The notes beneath the pieces are model-generated. The model made no database searches. It saw only the letters and a program-made list of their open reading frames with translations, and had not been told where the DNA came from. From Pseudomonas multiresinivorans (GTDB lineage: Bacteria; Pseudomonadota; Gammaproteobacteria; Pseudomonadales; Pseudomonadaceae), in the NCBI RefSeq assembly GCF_012971725.1, contig NZ_CP048833.1:496001-560000 (forward strand): a DNA stretch of 64,000 bases. Reading direction: 5' to 3'. A program made the position numbers and the translations under genes. The number at the start of each line of letters is the position of its first letter. The first letter of the stretch is position 1. Shown piece by piece: positions 1 to 7,760 of this stretch.

Positions 1-92
1 GGCTCTCTCGGCGAAAAATCGAAATCCGCACTTCGCGATTCGATTGCAGGACACCAGGGAGCCATTGCCCGCCAGCCATCCGAGCGAGCAGC

Positions 93-2210
93 ATGAGCCA
101 GTTCCAGAAACTGCCTGAGCCAGCCACTCTCAGCAAAAGCGCGTGGTTCTGGAGGGAGGCGCCCAGCAGCACCGCCTATGCGGCAGCACTGCTGATGGCC
201 TTGGCGTTGGTGCTGTACCTTTATCCGCTCTCCTTCCTGGCCGGGCATGGGCTGTTTTTCGAGGGAGGGGATGCAGCCTCCCACGTGGCAGGCTGGTTGT
301 TCTTCGAGAAAGACGATTGGCATTTCCCGCTGCTCAAGTCCGTTCGCTTGAACGCCCCGGAAGGCACCAGCATCGCTTTCACCGATAGCATCCCGCTGCT
401 GGCTCTGCTGCTGAAGCCTTTCCGCACTCTGCTCCCGGACGGATACCATTACTTCGGGCTCTGGCATGGCTTCAGCTATCTGCTCCAGGCTGCCGCCGCC
501 GTGTTCCTCATCCGCTCGCTGAAAGTTCGCCATCTGCCGGGCGCACTCCTCGCAGCCGCCTTCGCGATCACCTGGCCGGCGCTGACCCATCGCCTGGGGC
601 ACACGGCCCTGATGACCCAGGGCCTGCTCCTGATAGCACTGGGTATCTACTTCCGCAGCTTCCAGACAACCTGGAGCCTGAGCAGAACCAGTATCAGCTT
701 TATCGCACTGACCTGCGCCGCGCTGCTGATCCATCCGTATCTGCTGGCGATGATCTATCCGGTTTTCATCGCCTGCCTGTTGGCTCGGCACCAGCGATCC
801 CGTCTGACGCTCGCTCAGGGAGCACGCTGGATCATCACCTCCCTGGCAGCACTTCTGCTGATCATGTATGCCGGCGGATACTTCATCGGCAAGGGAGCAG
901 CGATCGGCGGCTTCGGCGTCTACTCGATGAACCTGCTATCGCCATTTTGTGGCGGACTGCTCTGTGCACCCGTGGATGCCACCGGCGGCCAGGATGAAGG
1001 CTTCAACTACCTTGGCGCTGGCATTCTGCTGCTGTTGCCCATCGCCCTGGCTCTTCAGGGCGCAGATCTGTTCAGAGCGCTGCGCAAACATTGGCCGCTG
1101 ACGCTGGTCATGGCGGGTTTTCTGCTCTACGCCGCTAGCGACCGCATCTTCCTCGGCCAGCATCTCCTGCTGGACGTGCCTCTGCCCCGGCTGCTGGAAG
1201 GTGCCTTTGGCATCTTCCGCGTCAGCGGACGATTCTTCTGGCTGGTTGGCTACGGCTTACTGTTCGCCGTGCTCGCCACTTTGCTTCGTCGCCAGAGCGG
1301 CGCATTGCTGCTGATCATCGCCGCCGCCCTGGCTCTGCAGTGGTATGACACCCATCCGCTGCGCGATCGAGTGCAGTTCTTTACTCGCCTGTCCCCCACT
1401 CTGGAGCTCGTCCCCTGGCGATCAGCACTGGCCGGACTGCACAACATCGAGATCTATCCCGCCTTTGGGTGCAAGGACAACCCGACTGAAGACTACGTCC
1501 GCTACCAATACATCGCTGCCAACCTCGGCCTGACGATCAACAGCGCCTACACGGCGCGAACGGTAGTGCATTGCGACCAGAAGAATGCCTTCTCGCAAGC
1601 TCCCGCGCAGGACGGCCAGCTGTATGTGAGAGCGGGCTTCCTGCGCAACTCGCTGGACTTGCCGCCCCTGTTTCAGCAAGCGATCGCAGCAGGCGATTGC
1701 CTGCTCGACACGGTCCACCTGATCTGCGCCAAGAACCATTCCGGCGCTTCCTGGGGTGCGGTCGGATCCCCCCTGACCCTGCAGCAGCAAGAATTCTCCG
1801 CGCACTGGGAGGCCGCGCAACTGCCCTCCCTGATCGGCCAATTGCAAGGAGACCGCCTGGTACCGCGCACCCCGGGCCAGGCGGGGTACCTCAGCTACGG
1901 TCCTTACATCGACCTACCGGCCGGCGTCTACCAGCACCGCATCGACTATCTCAGCCAGGCAGACGACACCACAACCGTGGGCAGCTGGGACCTGGTTGGG
2001 CAGCAAGCCTCGGGCACCGTCGTCACCCTGGCCTCCGGGCCGCTCAAGGGGACTTCAGGCAATAGCATCGCTCTCACCGGCAGAGCCGCCCTGAACGGCC
2101 CGCTGCAGAAGGTGGAGCTGCGCCTGTTCAGCAATGGCGGCGACGTCCAGCTCGAGGCCATCTCGTTGAGCGCAGATCATCCTGCGCTCAACGTTCAACA
2201 AGACAGATAA
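93..2210 (+). CDS. DUF6311 family GT-C-like membrane protein (copy 1)
   Basis: A 705-residue integral membrane protein with about ten hydrophobic segments between residues 28 and 420 and a soluble C-terminal part (about 430-705). The fold and length resemble DUF6311 proteins, which are thought to be GT-C-type sugar transferases using lipid-linked sugars on the periplasmic side. The C-terminal part holds GYLSYGPYIDLPAG, which recurs as GYLSYGPYTRIPAG in the second copy at 4142-6247, so the two are paralogues. It lies just ahead of gtrB and probably supplies the serotype-specific transfer step (the GtrC role) for lipopolysaccharide or another surface glycan. The acceptor cannot be told from sequence. 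The ribosome site is weak (GAGCGAGC, 79-86). Confidence 0.75.
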   Translation: MSQFQKLPEPATLSKSAWFWREAPSSTAYAAALLMALALVLYLYPLSFLAGHGLFFEGGDAASHVAGWLFFEKDDWHFPLLKSVRLNAPEGTSIAFTDSIPLLALLLKPFRTLLPDGYHYFGLWHGFSYLLQAAAAVFLIRSLKVRHLPGALLAAAFAITWPALTHRLGHTALMTQGLLLIALGIYFRSFQTTWSLSRTSISFIALTCAALLIHPYLLAMIYPVFIACLLARHQRSRLTLAQGARWIITSLAALLLIMYAGGYFIGKGAAIGGFGVYSMNLLSPFCGGLLCAPVDATGGQDEGFNYLGAGILLLLPIALALQGADLFRALRKHWPLTLVMAGFLLYAASDRIFLGQHLLLDVPLPRLLEGAFGIFRVSGRFFWLVGYGLLFAVLATLLRRQSGALLLIIAAALALQWYDTHPLRDRVQFFTRLSPTLELVPWRSALAGLHNIEIYPAFGCKDNPTEDYVRYQYIAANLGLTINSAYTARTVVHCDQKNAFSQAPAQDGQLYVRAGFLRNSLDLPPLFQQAIAAGDCLLDTVHLICAKNHSGASWGAVGSPLTLQQQEFSAHWEAAQLPSLIGQLQGDRLVPRTPGQAGYLSYGPYIDLPAGVYQHRIDYLSQADDTTTVGSWDLVGQQASGTVVTLASGPLKGTSGNSIALTGRAALNGPLQKVELRLFSNGGDVQLEAISLSADHPALNVQQDR

Positions 2211-2248
2211 AACATGGACAGCCAGCTTTCGAGCGGGGAGATGACAAG

Positions 2249-3247
2249 GTGACCAGTGAACTGCATGTGCGCCCGAGGATGGAACAGGATGGGCGAATTC
2301 AGGATGGTGCTCCCGTGCTGCTTTCGCTGGTGGTGCCCGTCTACAACGAAGTCGAGACCGTGGCCTTGTTCGTGGAGCGCGTGGAGAGCGTGTTCAACGA
2401 CCCCGTGACCGTGCAGGTGGAATACATCTTCGTCAATGATGGCAGCACGGATGGGACGCTGGAAATCCTGCTCCTGCAGCAGCGCCGCCTGCCGCGCATC
2501 AGAGTGGTCGACCTGAGCAGGAACTTCGGCAAGGAGGCTGCGCTGAGCGCCGGCCTGCGCTGCGCTACCGGCCAGGTGGTGGTGCCCATCGACGTCGACC
2601 TGCAGGACCCTCCCGAACTGATCCTGGAAATGATCGAGAAGTGGCGCGAAGGCTACGAAGTCGTTCTCGGACGACGTGTCGATCGTACCTCCGACTCCTG
2701 GGCCAAGCGCGCCTCGGCCAACTGGTTCTACCGCATCCACAACAAGATCGCCGACCCGGCCATTCCGGAGAACGTCGGCGACTTCCGTCTCATGGACCGT
2801 CAGGTCGTGGATGCTCTCAACGAGTTGCCCGAGTCGCGGCGTTTCATGAAGGGACTCTTCGCCTGGGTCGGGTTCCGCACCACCTGCCTGGACTACAGCC
2901 GCCCCGAGCGCATCGCGGGGTCGAGCAAGTTCAATGGCTGGCGCCTGTGGAACTTTGCCCTCGAGGGAATTACCAGTTTTAGCACCGACCCCCTGAAGAT
3001 CTGGACTTACCTCGGCATCACCGTGTCACTGGGGTCGTTCCTGTTCGCGACGCTGATCGTACTCAAGGTGGTGTTCTTCGGCATCGACGTGCCCGGCTAT
3101 GCATCGATCATCGTCGCCGTTACCTTCCTGGGCGGCCTGCAGCTCATCGGCATTGGCGTTCTGGGCGAATACCTGGGGCGGACCTATCTGGAATCCAAGC
3201 GCAGACCGGTGTATCTGGTGCGGCGCATTTATGAGAGCAAGGACTGA
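2249..3247 (+). CDS. gtrB: GtrB-type bactoprenol glycosyltransferase (GT2)
   Basis: A 332-residue GT2 enzyme. The N-terminal half has VVPVYNE (about residues 29-35), FVNDGSTDGT, NFGKEAALSAG and IDVDLQDPP, the usual DxD-type nucleotide-sugar site. Two hydrophobic helices near residues 250-310 match GtrB/DPM1 topology. It should load a sugar from UDP-sugar onto undecaprenyl phosphate on the cytoplasmic face. The GTG at 2249 is preferred because GGGGAG (2235-2240) sits 8 nt before it; an in-frame ATG at 2279 is the alternative. The next reading frame begins 2 nt after its stop, so the locus is one transcription unit. Confidence 0.88.
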   Translation: MTSELHVRPRMEQDGRIQDGAPVLLSLVVPVYNEVETVALFVERVESVFNDPVTVQVEYIFVNDGSTDGTLEILLLQQRRLPRIRVVDLSRNFGKEAALSAGLRCATGQVVVPIDVDLQDPPELILEMIEKWREGYEVVLGRRVDRTSDSWAKRASANWFYRIHNKIADPAIPENVGDFRLMDRQVVDALNELPESRRFMKGLFAWVGFRTTCLDYSRPERIAGSSKFNGWRLWNFALEGITSFSTDPLKIWTYLGITVSLGSFLFATLIVLKVVFFGIDVPGYASIIVAVTFLGGLQLIGIGVLGEYLGRTYLESKRRPVYLVRRIYESKD

Positions 3248-3249
3248 AC

Positions 3250-3669
3250 ATGCACCTGAAGGAAACCGACATCCTCGGCGAGCGCATCGGTGAGCATGGG
3301 TATTGCCGTTCCAAACGTGCAGTGACGCAGAGGTTTCGGGGAGATATCAGGCGCGCAGTTGAACGGTTCGATGGTGACCTGGCGCTGCTGACGGATGTGC
3401 TGGAGCACGTCGATGACGACGTAGGCCATGCCGGACTACCAGTGCTGCGAAGTTCCTGTTACTTCGGTGCCGCCGCTCCCACCACCACCAGCCTGCACCC
3501 GCTCGAGCGCTGCCAGGGTAAGGCGGATCGCCAGCCACGCTTGCAACTCAAGCGCCACAGTCCGCAGGGCACTGCGCCGCTCAATAGCCTTTGCGCGCTC
3601 CGGCTGCCCGCACTTGCCAGCAACCGCTGGACGGCCCTGACGGCCCTCTGCCTGGCCAGAAAGCCGTGA
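3250..3669 (+). pseudogene. Decayed SAM-dependent methyltransferase between gtrB and gtrA
   Basis: An open frame of 139 codons that reads like pieces of one class I methyltransferase. The start (MHLKETDILGERIGEH) is the usual N-terminus of methyltransferases that sit beside gtrA/gtrB. The middle keeps LLTDVLEHVDDDVG, the post-II motif. The end (about residues 72-139) resembles the family C-terminus. The glycine-rich SAM-binding motif I that should lie before VERFDGD is absent, and a stretch after VLEHVDDD is missing. The family is about 230-250 residues long, so roughly 100 codons have been lost in frame. It probably no longer methylates anything, but its stop codon still overlaps the gtrA start. 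Family assignment is from recall. Confidence 0.65.
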
Positions 3670-4103
3670 TCCCCAAGGAATCGGACCCCACGCCGAGCCT
3701 GCAGAGCCGCCTGTGGCGTGAGCTGCTCATCGCCGCGCGTTTCGGGATTGTCGGGATAGGCGCCACTGCACTGCACATCAGCGTGGCGTGGAGCCTGATC
3801 ACCTATATGGCGACGCCGGCACTGCTCGCCAACCTGATAGCGTTCCTTTGCGCATTCGGACTTTCATTCGGCGGCAACTACCTCTGGACGTTTTCCACTC
3901 CCGGCTCTCCGGCCAAGGCAATCCGTCGTTTCTTCGTGATTTCGCTGAGCGCCTTTCTGGCCAACAGCGCGCTGCTCGCCACCATCCTGGCCAGCGGATG
4001 GCTGTCTCCGCGGCTGGCAGTCGTGGCTTCCGCGGCCGTGGTACCGGGTTTCACCTTCCTGGCCAGCCGGCTGTGGGGTTTCAGGCAGCAACACCATGAA
4101 TAG
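3666..4103 (+). CDS. gtrA: GtrA family flippase
   Basis: A 145-residue protein with four hydrophobic segments (residues 18-120) typical of GtrA, the small membrane protein proposed to flip undecaprenyl-phosphate-sugar to the periplasm. Motifs such as RFGIVGIGATALH, NLIAFLCAFGLSFGGNY and FTFLASRLWGF match the family. I start it at GTG 3666, which overlaps the stop of the decayed methyltransferase (GTGA), rather than at an ATG at 3591 inside that frame. That gives the expected length and translational coupling. It works with gtrB (2249) and the flanking DUF6311 proteins. Confidence 0.85.
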   Translation: MIPKESDPTPSLQSRLWRELLIAARFGIVGIGATALHISVAWSLITYMATPALLANLIAFLCAFGLSFGGNYLWTFSTPGSPAKAIRRFFVISLSAFLANSALLATILASGWLSPRLAVVASAAVVPGFTFLASRLWGFRQQHHE

Positions 4104-4141
4104 CGACTCCAAAACTACAAGAACACGGAGCTTATACAGCC

Positions 4142-6247
4142 ATGATGGCGCCGATTAACGTCCGCTCGTCGCTCTGGATTCCAGTCCTGCTGGGCACCGC
4201 ATTATTCATCGCGCTAGGCGGCCTGTCAGTGTTGCCGCCCTCCAGCATCGGCTGGCTCATGCGCGGCCTGCTGGACCCACCGAGCAACCTGCTGGGCTGG
4301 GAATTCTTCCGCGAAACACCGTTTCTGCAGTTCCCGCTGGGCGCCAACCCGCGTTATGGCATGGAGATGGGCAGTTCCATCGTCTTTTCCGATTCCCTGC
4401 CGCTCTTCGCACTACCGTTCAAGGCAATGGGGCCATGGCTGCCGGACACCTTCCAGTACTTCGGCCTGTGGATGCTGCTTTGCATGGTCATGCAGGCAGT
4501 CTTCGCCTACCTGACCCTGTCGCACTTCACCCAGGACAAGCGCCTGCTCACTCTGGGCACACTCCTGCTCCTGCTGATGCCTCCCTACCTGTTACGCTTC
4601 GCCTTCCACCTGGCGCTCGGCGGGCAATGGCTGCTGCTCGGAGGTCTTTACCTCTACTTTGCGCCACGCTACCGCGCCGGCTTCTGGCTGGTGATGCTGG
4701 CACTGGCAACTCAGATCCACGCCTACCTGCTGGTGATGCTGGCGGCCATCTGGGCCGCCGATCTCCTGCAACGCCTGGCGAAACACGAGTTGAACCTGGG
4801 GCAGTGCGTAGTGCATGGAGGGGCCGGCAGCGCAATGATCCTGCTGCTCATGTGGCTACTGGGCTACTTCATGCTGGGGCCAGCACCAGTAGCACCCGGC
4901 CAGTACGGGCGAATGAACCTGTTCTCACTGGTGGACTCTCGTGGCGAGTGGTCACGGCTTCTACCGGCGCTCAAGCGACCGGACGGTATCGAAGGCTTCC
5001 TCGACCATGATGGCTTCGCCTACATGGGCGTCGGTGTCCTTACACTACTGGCATTATCCGCCGTGTTGACAGCTTTGCCGCGCACAGAAAAACGTAGCGA
5101 ACGGCCGTACCTGCGATGGCCGCTCGTGCTGATGAGCGTGCTGATGGTGTCGATTTCACTGACCAACACGCTGAGTGCGGGCCCCTTTGTAGTCACCTGG
5201 GTCGAGCTGCCCGGCTGGGCAGAACGGGTCTATCAGGTGTTCCGCTCTCCCGGTCGAATGATATGGCCGGTCTTCTACCTGTTGGCCGTCGCGGCCATTG
5301 CCGTCATCTGCGTCCGTACCCGCCCCCGTACCGCCCTCCTGCTGCTGGCGGTGGCCACCTGCGTACAGCTCTACGATCTGTCCAAGGGCCTTCAAGGCAT
5401 GCGCCAGTACTTCCAACAGGAAGCCGGCTGGACCAGCCCCCTGATATCCCCGATGTGGGCAAGTCTGGGCAAGCGCTACCAGCGCATCCTTTTCGCCTAC
5501 CCAACCCATGTTCCGGCCGATTTCATTTCGCTATCGGACTTCGCCCTGCATCACGGCATGTCGATCAACTCAGGCAACTTTGCACGTTCCGACCTCCAGG
5601 CCCAGGCGCGCGCGCGCGCACGTCTGGCCGAACAGGTAGCCAGCGGAGATTACGATCCCGATGCAATCTACGTATTCAATGAGCCAGAGCTGTGGGATCA
5701 AGCTATCAGGACACTGAAAAATGGTGCGATCGCCGGCGAACTGGATGGCATAAAGCTGGTGATCCCGGACCTCCAAAACTGCGCCGGATGCCGCACAACG
5801 GATTTCAAGACTCTACGCTGGGGCGACTGGCCGGCCTCACGCTTGCCGACGATAATCGGTCAGTTGCGAGAAGATCGCCTGGTGGCGGCCACTGGGGCCT
5901 CGGGATACCTCAGCTATGGCCCTTATACCCGGATTCCGGCGGGCCGCTATCGATACCGGATCACCTACGCTGCTAGCGGGGAGTCGTCGCTGCGTTTAGG
6001 CACGTGGGACATCGTCAGCAATGCAACCCAGTCTGCCGCCGTGCTTGCCCAAGGAGAATTGACAGGTACCGGCGGCAAGGAACGGACGATCGAGGGTCTC
6101 ATCGAGCGTGACCAGGACACTCTCGACTGTGAAATACGCACACTCAGCAATGGCAACGGAGAACTCTCGCTGATTCGCATCCAATTGCAGCCCGAAGGGA
6201 CGGATCACAGTCTTGCCCAGATACAGTCCACGCAAAAAACACCCTGA
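4142..6247 (+). CDS. DUF6311 family GT-C-like membrane protein (copy 2)
   Basis: A 701-residue membrane protein paralogous to the one at 93-2210. It has the same arrangement: an N-terminal helix, a periplasmic loop with VFSDSLPLFALPFKAM (like AFTDSIPLLALLLKPF in copy 1), many membrane segments to about residue 440, and a soluble C-terminal part with IIGQLREDRL and GYLSYGPYTRIPAG. It starts 38 nt after gtrA, at ATG 4142 (an ATG at 4145 is equally possible), with GGAG at 4127-4130. Two such proteins on one gtrAB suggest two acceptor positions or two stages of glycan decoration. That is inference; only the paralogy is visible. Confidence 0.75.
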   Translation: MMAPINVRSSLWIPVLLGTALFIALGGLSVLPPSSIGWLMRGLLDPPSNLLGWEFFRETPFLQFPLGANPRYGMEMGSSIVFSDSLPLFALPFKAMGPWLPDTFQYFGLWMLLCMVMQAVFAYLTLSHFTQDKRLLTLGTLLLLLMPPYLLRFAFHLALGGQWLLLGGLYLYFAPRYRAGFWLVMLALATQIHAYLLVMLAAIWAADLLQRLAKHELNLGQCVVHGGAGSAMILLLMWLLGYFMLGPAPVAPGQYGRMNLFSLVDSRGEWSRLLPALKRPDGIEGFLDHDGFAYMGVGVLTLLALSAVLTALPRTEKRSERPYLRWPLVLMSVLMVSISLTNTLSAGPFVVTWVELPGWAERVYQVFRSPGRMIWPVFYLLAVAAIAVICVRTRPRTALLLLAVATCVQLYDLSKGLQGMRQYFQQEAGWTSPLISPMWASLGKRYQRILFAYPTHVPADFISLSDFALHHGMSINSGNFARSDLQAQARARARLAEQVASGDYDPDAIYVFNEPELWDQAIRTLKNGAIAGELDGIKLVIPDLQNCAGCRTTDFKTLRWGDWPASRLPTIIGQLREDRLVAATGASGYLSYGPYTRIPAGRYRYRITYAASGESSLRLGTWDIVSNATQSAAVLAQGELTGTGGKERTIEGLIERDQDTLDCEIRTLSNGNGELSLIRIQLQPEGTDHSLAQIQSTQKTP

Positions 6248-6319
6248 CAGTCACCCGCCAACCGCAACTGTTACACCAAACCAACCGCTGGCTGCGGCTA
6301 ACCGGCCAGAGGGCCGCGA

Positions 6320-6357
6320 GTCATCCTGAGCCTCCAAGTGTTGGACCTCAGGATGAC
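6320..6357 (+). promoter_or_regulatory. Hairpin covering the Shine-Dalgarno of the DUF1127 gene
   Basis: GTCATCCTGAG (6320-6330) pairs perfectly with CTCAGGATGAC (6347-6357), and an inner TCCAA/TTGGA stem (6333-6337, 6341-6345) closes a GTG loop. The only good ribosome site, AGGA at 6350-6353, lies inside the 3' arm, 9 nt before ATG 6363. No T-run follows, so it is not a classic terminator. The structure would hide the ribosome site when folded, suggesting control of translation. Confidence 0.6.
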
Positions 6358-6362
6358 CTGCC

Positions 6363-6569
6363 ATGGAACGCCATCTCGAAACCCAGGCGCACCGCCCCGC
6401 ATCAGGAGTACGTCGCTACGCGGGATTGCTCGTGCGCGGACTCCGCCGCTGGCACCATAACGCCCGCACCCGCCGCCAGCTCGCCGAGCTGACCAGCCTG
6501 CAACTGGCGGACCTGGGCATCAGCCCCAGCGAGCGCGTGAGAGAAATCTCGAAACCGTTCTGGCGCTGA
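6363..6569 (+). CDS. DUF1127 domain small protein
   Basis: A 68-residue basic protein. The C-terminal two thirds has the DUF1127 signature: a WHHNARTRRQLAEL helix, then LADLGISPSER and a final PFWR. These are small proteobacterial proteins, some of which take part in RNA or phosphate-stress metabolism; the role of this one is unknown. The start at 6363 is set by AGGA 9 nt upstream, which lies inside a strong hairpin. It is 115 nt downstream of the gtr locus and 92 nt upstream of the DUF2388 genes on the same strand. Confidence 0.8.
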   Translation: MERHLETQAHRPASGVRRYAGLLVRGLRRWHHNARTRRQLAELTSLQLADLGISPSERVREISKPFWR

Positions 6570-6602
6570 ATGCTGGTGACGCCGATCAGTCTTGGCTAGT
6601 CT

Positions 6603-6644
6603 GACCACAGTTAGAGTGGCCGCCCCGGCCACCTCTGTTTGGTC
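6603..6644 (+). promoter_or_regulatory. Stem-loop in the leader of the first DUF2388 gene
   Basis: GACCACAG (6603-6610) can pair with CTGT plus GGTC (6635-6644, two-base bulge), enclosing a GTGGCC/GGCCAC stem (6616-6621, 6627-6632) around a GCCCC loop. It ends 17 nt before the DUF2388 start at 6662. No T-tract follows. It could end the DUF1127 message weakly or shape the leader of the next gene. Confidence 0.4.
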
Positions 6645-6661
6645 TTATCCGGAGCCACTCC

Positions 6662-6982
6662 ATGAAGAACAGCCTTCGCCTGATTGCCGCCGCCGCCCTG
6701 ATCGGTTGCACCACCGGCGCCTTCGCCACCAGTTTCGTCTACACCACCGACCTGTCGGTGCGCGCCACCGGTGCCACCTCTGACGGCACCTCGGATATCA
6801 GCAACTCCTTCAAGGACGACAAGATCGTCCTGGAAGCCCGTGACGACGCCGCCACCTTCGTCGCCAGCCAGGGCCAGATTCGCGGTGCGCACCTGGAAGC
6901 CGCCCTCGCCCACATCCGCAGCAAGCTGCCGACCCTGGCCGCTAACGACCAGCAGCTGGCCCAGGCCATCCTGACCATCTGA
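6662..6982 (+). CDS. DUF2388 secreted protein (1 of 3)
   Basis: A 106-residue protein with a clear signal peptide (cut after about residue 22, GAFA). The mature part has the DUF2388 core EARDDAATFVASQGQIRGAH followed by LEAALAHIR and a C-terminal AQAIL. It is thought to be periplasmic or secreted, with no known function. GGAG lies about 8 nt upstream of the start. It is the first of three paralogues in a row (6662, 7094, 7425), all ahead of the DUF4105 gene. Confidence 0.88.
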   Translation: MKNSLRLIAAAALIGCTTGAFATSFVYTTDLSVRATGATSDGTSDISNSFKDDKIVLEARDDAATFVASQGQIRGAHLEAALAHIRSKLPTLAANDQQLAQAILTI

Positions 6983-7002
6983 TCCACCGCTCGATCCCTG
7001 CC

Positions 7003-7025
7003 GCGCCGGGCGCTCCGCCCGGCGC
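7003..7025 (+). terminator. GC-rich stem between DUF2388 genes 1 and 2
   Basis: GCGCCGGGC (7003-7011) and GCCCGGCGC (7017-7025) form a perfect 9-bp stem with a 5-nt loop. There is no T-tract, so it would be a weak terminator or an mRNA-stability element that sets different levels for gene 1 and the genes after it. Confidence 0.4.
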
Positions 7026-7093
7026 TCTGCGCTGGCTCTCCACAGCGCATTCCGTTAGCCTTGTCGGCCGTGCTTTTCCGATCGTCCGAGCCC

Positions 7094-7387
7094 ATGCGTA
7101 CCCTGTTCTTCCTGCTGCCACTGCTTGCCTGTTCCCTGCCTGCCCAGGCATTCGACCAGACGACCCAGTTTCCGGTGGGGACCAGTTACGCCACCAGCCA
7201 GGTCACCAGCGCGCCCTTCGACAACAAGCTGCTGCGCGGCGCCCGCGATGACGCGGCGCTGTTCGTCGCCTCCGACGGCGCCCTGCGCGGTGCGCGCCTG
7301 GAAGCGGCCCTGCACTGGCTGCGACGGGAACACCCCGGGCTGGCGGCGAATGATCGGGAACTGGCCGAAGCCATTCTTGCCAAATAA
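7094..7387 (+). CDS. DUF2388 secreted protein (2 of 3)
   Basis: A 97-residue protein started at ATG 7094 so that it begins with a normal signal peptide (MRTLFFLLPLLACSLPAQA). An upstream in-frame ATG at 7061 would spoil the signal and lies in the stem-loop spacer. The mature part carries ARDDAALFVASDGALRGARL and ends ELAEAILAK, the same core as its neighbours. It is 37 nt before the third copy. Confidence 0.85.
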   Translation: MRTLFFLLPLLACSLPAQAFDQTTQFPVGTSYATSQVTSAPFDNKLLRGARDDAALFVASDGALRGARLEAALHWLRREHPGLAANDRELAEAILAK

Positions 7388-7424
7388 GTTGTGAGCAGCC
7401 CTCGCTGCCCTTTCGGAGACATCC

Positions 7425-7760
7425 ATGCGCCTCAGTTCGCTGTCCAAGAGCCCTCTGATCCTCGGTCTGCTGTTCGCCGCCTGCGCGTCCACCGCCCAGG
7501 CCCAGTCGGTGGTCCGCGTGTTCAACATCACCACCAACGCCTTCGCCCGCAGCATCGATTTCACCTCGGACACCACCACTTCCGTGCGCGACATGAAGGT
7601 CGTCCGCGAAGCCCGTGACGATGCCGCCAGCTATGTCGGCAGCGATGGCGCGATCCGGGGCGCCCAGCTCGAAGCCGCCTTCAAGGTGCTGCGCGAGCAG
7701 GTGCCGCAGGCGCGCGAAGCTTCCGACCAGGACCTGGCTGAAGCCATCCTCGCTCTGTGA
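7425..7760 (+). CDS. DUF2388 secreted protein (3 of 3)
   Basis: A 111-residue paralogue with a signal peptide ending near residue 26 (ASTAQA) and the core EARDDAASYVGSDGAIRGAQ, then LEAAFKVLR and AEAILAL. GGAG is at 7416-7419. Its stop overlaps the GTG of the DUF4105 gene (GTGA, 7757-7760), so translation of the two is coupled, which ties the small DUF2388 proteins to the large periplasmic protein. Confidence 0.88.
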   Translation: MRLSSLSKSPLILGLLFAACASTAQAQSVVRVFNITTNAFARSIDFTSDTTTSVRDMKVVREARDDAASYVGSDGAIRGAQLEAAFKVLREQVPQAREASDQDLAEAILAL

